From assembly GCA_028565635.1 (NCBI GenBank), contig JAOXYB010096938.1:1-21738 (forward strand): 21,738 bases of DNA, written 5' to 3'. A program made the translations under genes and the position numbers. This DNA is from Phoronis ovalis. Taxonomy: Eukaryota; Phoronida; Phoronidae. A model generated the notes under the pieces. That model was not told the origin of the DNA. It ran no database searches and saw only the letters and a program-made list of their open reading frames with translations. Positions 18,940 through 21,738 of the stretch are shown piece after piece (the stretch's first letter is position 1; the number at the start of each line of letters is the position of its first letter).

Positions 18940-20237
18940 TACGTCACTTCTGAAAATAAAACATATGGTAATTGTTAAAATGTAAACACAGTACTCTCTA
19001 ATACAATGTACCAAAGGAAGTGGTGAAAGCTTATCCTCATTCCGCCCACCCAATTCGCAATTTCCTTTTTGCGAAAAGATACTGGAATTATCGTATGTAG
19101 CAAATATTACACATGCAGCATGCAGTTTCAAACTAATTCAGACTGAAAGTATGTAATAAGTATTTTCCTATTCCTACTTTTTGACGCTGATTTCTTTATT
19201 TCTCAAGTTTTAGTCAATTGTATATGTGATGTTTAGCAGATATGTGTATGACTATGTCTTTAGAGCAAACAATTACATGCTGTAATTTTGAAAAAGTCCC
19301 ATTTCCTTTTTATTATAGTTCTGTAGTCCAGCTTGCAATTCTAGAAGCCTCTCAACAACGTGATATGGCAATAATATATATTTTGCCTGTTATGCATGCA
19401 CAACTGACACAGACAACTGAATCGCACATTTTCATGTAATCAGACAATTACGGGTAAAAATAACTTAACAAAATGATTATTGGTTCTTATGCCCTTGTTG
19501 GTTGTAATGTTATGGAGTGTTGTCTTTGGTTGTCAGACAAATTACGAATACTATTTGCATATAACTCACCTAAAAAATGCAATATTCAGTTAATTGCAGA
19601 ATTGAATTTTCATGTTTTAAAATATCGCCAGAATTTTGCACCTCGGTGTAATAATACCTGTTGAAAGAAAATCTTCATATCGCGTGTCTTACGAATGAAA
19701 TGAAGAACTTAATTGTTACAGTAATCATCTAAAACATAAGAATTCTTGTTATTTCCTTGGAAGCGGAACAGCTATGAGAGTTAATAGACAACCTGTTGAC
19801 ATGAACCTGGTAATTAAGGTAGCTCTCTATGACAGAGAAAGGTGAACGGATAAAAATATATTTTAATGGAAATTGTATGTAGAAGCTAAGAATAATCAAT
19901 TCTACAAATATGTTAGCCAATCTAAACTAGCCATATTAACATTAAGCCAGGTATTAGGCAATAAAAATCTTCTTTAAAAAATATTGGTTTTACCTTAGGA
20001 AGTGTTCAAATGTATTTACAGTAATCTAAACTGCAAATGGCTGAAAATTACATATTTCAATATTTAAAATTACTGCAGTACATTTAAAGACAGCAATGGC
20101 ATACTACTAGACGTACTAATAATAATTACTGGTAAAGAGTTCGCGGCAAGTTAGTTTTTAAAAATGAAATATTAAAAAGAATTATAACTATTCCCACGTT
20201 TCTAATTTGAATTCGATTCGTTCTAAGTAATCAAATG

Positions 20238-20258
20238 TCAATTGTCAATTGTCAATTG
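20238..20258. repeat. Three tandem copies of TCAATTG
   Basis: Three exact consecutive copies of the heptamer TCAATTG, each with the CAATTG palindrome. A short simple repeat with no evident role. Confidence 0.8.
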
Positions 20259-20607
20259 ATTTAGTTTTAATTATTCATAAGCCTTTCATACATAAAAGAA
20301 GATTTGTACCAAGTGATATTTATGCTTTCTGCATTTATTGAATACAAAATTTTGGTTCGCAAGGGAATAGTAAAAAAAAAACGTTTATCGTGAACAATAC
20401 TGCACTGTTAAGCTTTCTAGAAGGTCAAAAACGTATTTAACAGCCTATCAATTTGCTGCCACACACCTGATTCAAATTATTTGGATCAACATGCAAAACA
20501 AATCGGAAATCAGCATTTCAAATGAATATGTATATTATATTCTAAGACTTCCGGGCTACCATGCATTTTAGAATTGTCTAACAAACATAAGAAGTAAATA
20601 CTGCTAT

Positions 20608-20763
20608 ATGGGGAGCCTTCTGGATAGAACGAGGTCCAAAGTGGATGAAATGGTGTGCAGGGAATTGTATGAACTACAATTACTACAATCCTTTTTTATA
20701 CAGGCACAAGTATTGTACGCTTATAAGGTGACAAGAAATAAACGAGACACTGTTACAAATTGA
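20608..20763 (+). CDS. Possible small ORF, 51 codons
   Basis: An ATG-initiated frame of 51 residues starts MGSLLDRTRSK and contains a leucine/glutamine-rich helical-looking middle (residues 19-39) followed by a basic end. The composition is less AT-rich than the surroundings. An N-terminal Met-Gly would permit myristoylation. Frames of this size occur by chance in long non-coding DNA and no homologue is recognised, so it is only a candidate. It could also be part of an exon. Confidence 0.2.
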   Translation: MGSLLDRTRSKVDEMVCRELYELQLLQSFFIQAQVLYAYKVTRNKRDTVTN

Positions 20764-21738
20764 TATATTAATTTTAGACACATGTATTCTGACTATTCTA
20801 TTTATTTCTGTTCATAGTGTACAAAATTCAATTGTACAAAACATTTCTTTATGCTAGGTTTTGTTGTTAATGTACACGTCAGAGACACCAGACCCGACCA
20901 TTAGTAGACACTGGACTAATACGTTCCATCGAATCTGTTTCATCGTTAATTGTGTACGTAATTTATACTTATAATGAAAGCATTCTATAATTACATGTAT
21001 ACGTTTATCTCTTAAATTTAAGCATGCATTTCTATCTTAACGCATTCCCTAAATAACACATTGATGTCCATTGGTTTATCAAGCCTTAGTCTGTTATTAA
21101 TAATGAAATGCAGCTATATAGAGAGGCTGTTGATAGTTTCTGATGATTTCAGTCTTTGGTTACTATAATTGGACGAATTGAAACATTTATGAAAATGACA
21201 TTTTAGTGTTTCTTTACGTCAAGATAAATCAGATATCTGCTAATAAGCATTTGCTGTAACTATCCATTAAAGCCAATTATAGTCTCTGTTTTGCATATCA
21301 TATGAAAGAAATCTATAACCACCATACTCTCCTATGAATTACTGCAGTCAGGTAGAATTTTTATGTGTAAACACACCTGCACTAAACGACTCTTTACATG
21401 CCCAATGCATGTCACTATTCCAGGCTCCCAGTATATATCACCCACCCCGACTACGGAATCCAAGCGCATGGAAAAATGTCAGTTCAAAAGATCTTGGAGT
21501 AAGCGGAACAGGATAATTTGGAGTTACTGCAGTAGCTTTGAAAGTTCCCAAATATTTGATCGGAAAAACATTTGTACATTATTTCATAACAAATTCCTAT
21601 TTTTATTTTGAAATTAATTAATGATATATAGTTTAACAAACTACAAAGGAACTCAAATCCAGCAAGTATATATTCTTGTCAATACAATAGCCTTACGGCC
21701 AGGTATATGCTGTTATAGTAACAGTTAATTATAGTTTA

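Larger units (their letters stand above)
18950..21738. other. Upstream region or large intron of the membrane-protein gene; mostly featureless
   Basis: If the acceptor at 18950-18951 (minus strand) is used, some or all of this stretch is intron or promoter of that gene. I could not identify a matching upstream exon. Apart from a heptamer repeat at 20238-20258 and a possible small frame at 20608-20763, I see nothing definite. Confidence 0.4.

Noticed and set aside
18940-19131. 64-residue N-terminal extension of the membrane protein, including a hydrophobic stretch
   Set aside because: It crosses a strong acceptor (ATTTTATTTTCAG) and has AT-driven hydrophobic residues from the polypyrimidine tract, so it is more likely intron.
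21334-21611. Two overlapping short frames near an acceptor-like CCAG at about 21422
   Set aside because: Neither frame resembles a known protein, and no paired donor or neighbouring exon could be established.

Overview
This window reads as nuclear DNA of a marine invertebrate animal. It is AT-rich, with introns that have canonical GT/AG ends, AATAAA signals behind the reading frames, long non-coding stretches, and several non-autonomous repeats with terminal inverted repeats (TIRs). The gene content (a GM2-activator homologue and an intronless ATP-grasp protein) together with the repeat styles would suit a lophotrochozoan such as a bivalve, but the species is an inference.

Three protein genes can be supported. 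(1) At 846-2213 (+) lies an intronless 455-residue ATP-grasp-fold protein resembling amino-acid/dipeptide ligases. Two positions that usually bind nucleotide and metal look substituted. (2) At 8364-14353 (+) lies a four-exon GM2 ganglioside activator (GM2A)-like secreted lipid-binding protein. I assembled it by splicing: 8364-8544, 11958-12177, 12380-12560 and 14228-14353. The joined frame is 235 residues, the phases agree at every junction, and all eight GM2A cysteines are present. It carries an unusual very basic segment after the signal peptide and a basic C-terminal tail. (3) At 17929-18939 (-) lies an unrecognised single-pass membrane protein with a long cytoplasmic tail ending in a PDZ-ligand-like TTRL. 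Its exon begins at a good splice acceptor, so a 5' exon may lie further upstream.

Layout: 1-845 holds a transposon end and the 5' flank of the ATP-grasp gene. 2214-7250 is AT-rich intergenic DNA with no convincing gene. 7250-8363 looks like the promoter and leader of the GM2A-like gene, with a PBX-MEIS-type site, a possible leader intron and short upstream ORFs. 8545-11957 is a large intron. 12561-16001 is a cluster of structured repeats. It contains a 428-bp foldback element with 7+7 copies of a 21-bp palindromic unit around a CTCF-core-like sequence, a degenerate ACCCCGTTGTCAG array, a 476-bp TIR element carrying ACCCCTAAACGGG repeats, and a 238-bp long hairpin. 16002-17910 and 18950-21738 are mostly featureless AT-rich DNA, apart from a short heptamer repeat and one possible 51-codon ORF.

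Nothing indicates that the three genes form a functional unit. They are ordinary neighbours in an animal genome. The strongest leads are the GM2A-like protein with its two polybasic segments, the palindromic foldback element and the long hairpin.
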